Origin: Pirellulaceae bacterium
GTDB taxonomy: Bacteria > Planctomycetota > Planctomycetia > Pirellulales > Pirellulaceae
Assembly (NCBI GenBank): GCA_020846515.1
Contig: JADLDX010000819.1
Location: forward strand, 1 to 17,287
Length of the DNA stretch: 17,287 bases
Reading direction: 5' to 3'
A program made the translations under genes and the position numbers. Positions 16,290-17,287 of this stretch are shown one piece after another (the stretch's first letter is position 1; each line of letters begins with the position of its first letter). The notes beneath the pieces were generated by a model. That model saw only the letters and a program-made list of their open reading frames with translations. It was not told the DNA's origin and ran no database searches.

Positions 16290-16510
16290 GGTTAGTTCCC
16301 ACAGCTGCCCAGCCGCAGAACTAACCCTCCCTTTGGGAGGTTCGAAAAATCATGCGCTACTGCAGCCTGTTGTTTCGGGGAGGGTGCGTGCGCCGCACAG
16401 ACGAGTCAGCAGCGAAATGCTTCTGGCTTTGGTTAGCACGGGAGGCACCCTCCCCGACTGAGCTGACGCCAGTCGACCCTCCCGCTGCTACGCAGCAGGA
16501 GGGTTAGTTC
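16290..16510. repeat. Nested inverted repeats with GGTTAGTTC and CCCTCC motifs
   Basis: Four inverted-repeat pairs lie in series. GGTTAGTTC (16290-16298) pairs with GAACTAACC (16318-16326), a perfect 9-base match. AACCCTCCC and GGGAGGTT pair around TTT (16323-16342). TCGGGGAGGGTGC (16375-16387) pairs with GCACCCTCCCCGA (16445-16457), a perfect 13-base match. CCCTCC-C-GCTGC (16477-16488) pairs with GCAGC-A-GGAGGG (16492-16503) around TAC. GGTTAGTTC recurs at 16502-16510. The cluster ends about 16 bases before the TATAAT box of the sppA-like gene. Confidence 0.85.
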
Positions 16511-16526
16511 GCACGGCTAAGCTGTC

Positions 16527-16532
16527 TATAAT
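16527..16532 (+). promoter_or_regulatory. TATAAT -10 box for the sppA-like gene
   Basis: A perfect -10 consensus 47 bases before the start codon. The hexamer 17 bases upstream is TTAGTT, a poor -35 match that overlaps the repeat motif GGTTAGTTC. If used, the repeat cluster would form the upstream edge of this promoter. Confidence 0.4.
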
Positions 16533-16579
16533 GGTGGAAAGGCATCAGTCAATCGTGGGTTCGTTAGGGAGTCGCCGCC

Positions 16580-17287
16580 ATGCGCAGTGGTAATTGGGTA
16601 GGTTTGGTGTTGTGCGTCACTTGGATAACTTGGCATGTCTCGCCAACCACCACCCCCGCTTGGAGCCAAGACCAAGCCGCTCGACCTGCAGACGCTCCAG
16701 CACCTTCGCCCGACCCGGTCGCAAGTAAGCCCGCTCAAAAGCCATCAGATAAACGGACAGAGAAGTCGACCGACAAGGCTGCGGCCAAAGCTGTCGCAGC
16801 GCCGACGATCCGCTTGATCGAGCTGTCTGGACAATATGTTGATCTAGTAACTCCTTTGGGTCTGGACCCTGCCAGTCTGCTGATGGGTGGAGAGTCACTC
16901 AAGCAGAAGTCCTTTTACAAGCTGTGCGACTATTTGGATAACCTGGGCCGAGACGCCCAAGTGTCCCATGTGGTCTTTGATCTTTCCGATGCAGGGCTGT
17001 CCTTCAATCCAGCTCAACTGGATGAAATCACTCGACATCTGGAGAAGTTGAAAACCAGTGGCAAGCAAATGATTGCCTGGCTTGAGAATCCCAGCAATGT
17101 TCAACTGGCCATCGCCGTCACTTGTCATGAAATTGTGCTGGCGGATTTCGGTGGCGTGGATATGCCCAGCGTCGGCATGCAATCGATGTTTTATCGCGAC
17201 GCCATGGACTTGATTGGCGTACAGGCGTCGGTGGTCCGCGCGGGTGATTTCAAAGGTGCGGTTGAACCCTATCTGAATCCGCAGATG
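16580..17287 (+). CDS. sppA: SppA-like S49 peptidase, N-terminal part (runs off window)
   Basis: 236 codons are open to the window end, with no stop. The N-terminus (RSGNWVGLVLCVTWITWHV) is a signal peptide or membrane anchor. A Pro/Ala/Lys-rich linker follows (about 33-75), then an S49 domain: HVVFDLSDAGLSF, KQMIAWLENPSNVQLAIAVTCHEIVLAD and VVRAGDFKGAVEPYLNPQM. Lys225 in GDFKGAVEP aligns by motif with the catalytic lysine of E. coli SppA (Lys209 in GTYKSAVEPF). The family degrades cleaved signal peptides in the membrane. The catalytic serine would be in the missing C-terminal half, so activity cannot be judged. AGGGAG lies 8 bases before ATG 16580, a strong ribosome binding site. It stands alone behind the repeat cluster and a TATAAT box. 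Confidence 0.85.
   Translation, partial: MRSGNWVGLVLCVTWITWHVSPTTTPAWSQDQAARPADAPAPSPDPVASKPAQKPSDKRTEKSTDKAAAKAVAAPTIRLIELSGQYVDLVTPLGLDPASLLMGGESLKQKSFYKLCDYLDNLGRDAQVSHVVFDLSDAGLSFNPAQLDEITRHLEKLKTSGKQMIAWLENPSNVQLAIAVTCHEIVLADFGGVDMPSVGMQSMFYRDAMDLIGVQASVVRAGDFKGAVEPYLNPQM

Noticed and set aside
16323..16504. Terminators made of CCCTCC/GGAGGG hairpins
   Set aside because: The stems are strong, but no T-run follows on either strand and there is no adjacent upstream plus-strand gene; repeat identity is the simpler reading.

Overview
The window looks like ordinary chromosome from a planctomycete, most likely of the Pirellulales. This rests on gene style: a membrane-anchored Hanks-type kinase with a long non-kinase tail, a Tat-signal TIM-barrel 'sugar phosphate isomerase', an AlaC-like aminotransferase, small lineage-type proteins I cannot name, and gene-free gaps filled with GC-rich palindromic repeats. 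The assignment is inference; no rRNA or other phylogenetic marker is present. I see no tRNA, rRNA, CRISPR array, insertion sequence, phage gene or integrase.

Layout. At 51-4353 (minus) mfd, the transcription-repair coupling factor, is followed by a TPR-repeat protein. A GGGGTC/GACCCC palindromic element sits just 3' of each stop codon. At 4560-9566 (plus) come a class 3 lipase, glutamyl-Q tRNA(Asp) synthetase (gluQ), an AlaC-type aminotransferase and 6-phosphofructokinase. The last two are separated by an array of CCACCGTC/GACGGTGG hairpins. At 9735-13450 (minus) pdxJ and dapA abut and are followed by a transmembrane Ser/Thr kinase, which has a second family of paired palindromes on both sides. 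At 14007-15191 (plus) a Tat-exported TIM-barrel protein follows a 556-base gap and precedes a small two-helix membrane protein. At 15494-15955 (minus) lies an unrecognised protein with a hydrophobic C-terminal tail. At 16580 to the window end (plus) is the N-terminal part of an SppA-like S49 peptidase, behind a dense cluster of nested inverted repeats and a TATAAT box.

The coding content is mostly housekeeping: DNA repair, central carbon metabolism (PFK, alanine/pyruvate amino transfer), PLP synthesis and lysine/diaminopimelate synthesis, tRNA modification, and envelope functions. No multi-gene defence, secondary-metabolite or mobile system is visible. The least explained material is the non-coding fraction. 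At least four sequence-distinct palindromic repeat types occur in the gaps, several with mirrored or compensated stems, which suggests REP/BIME-like families spreading between genes and perhaps acting as transcript ends.
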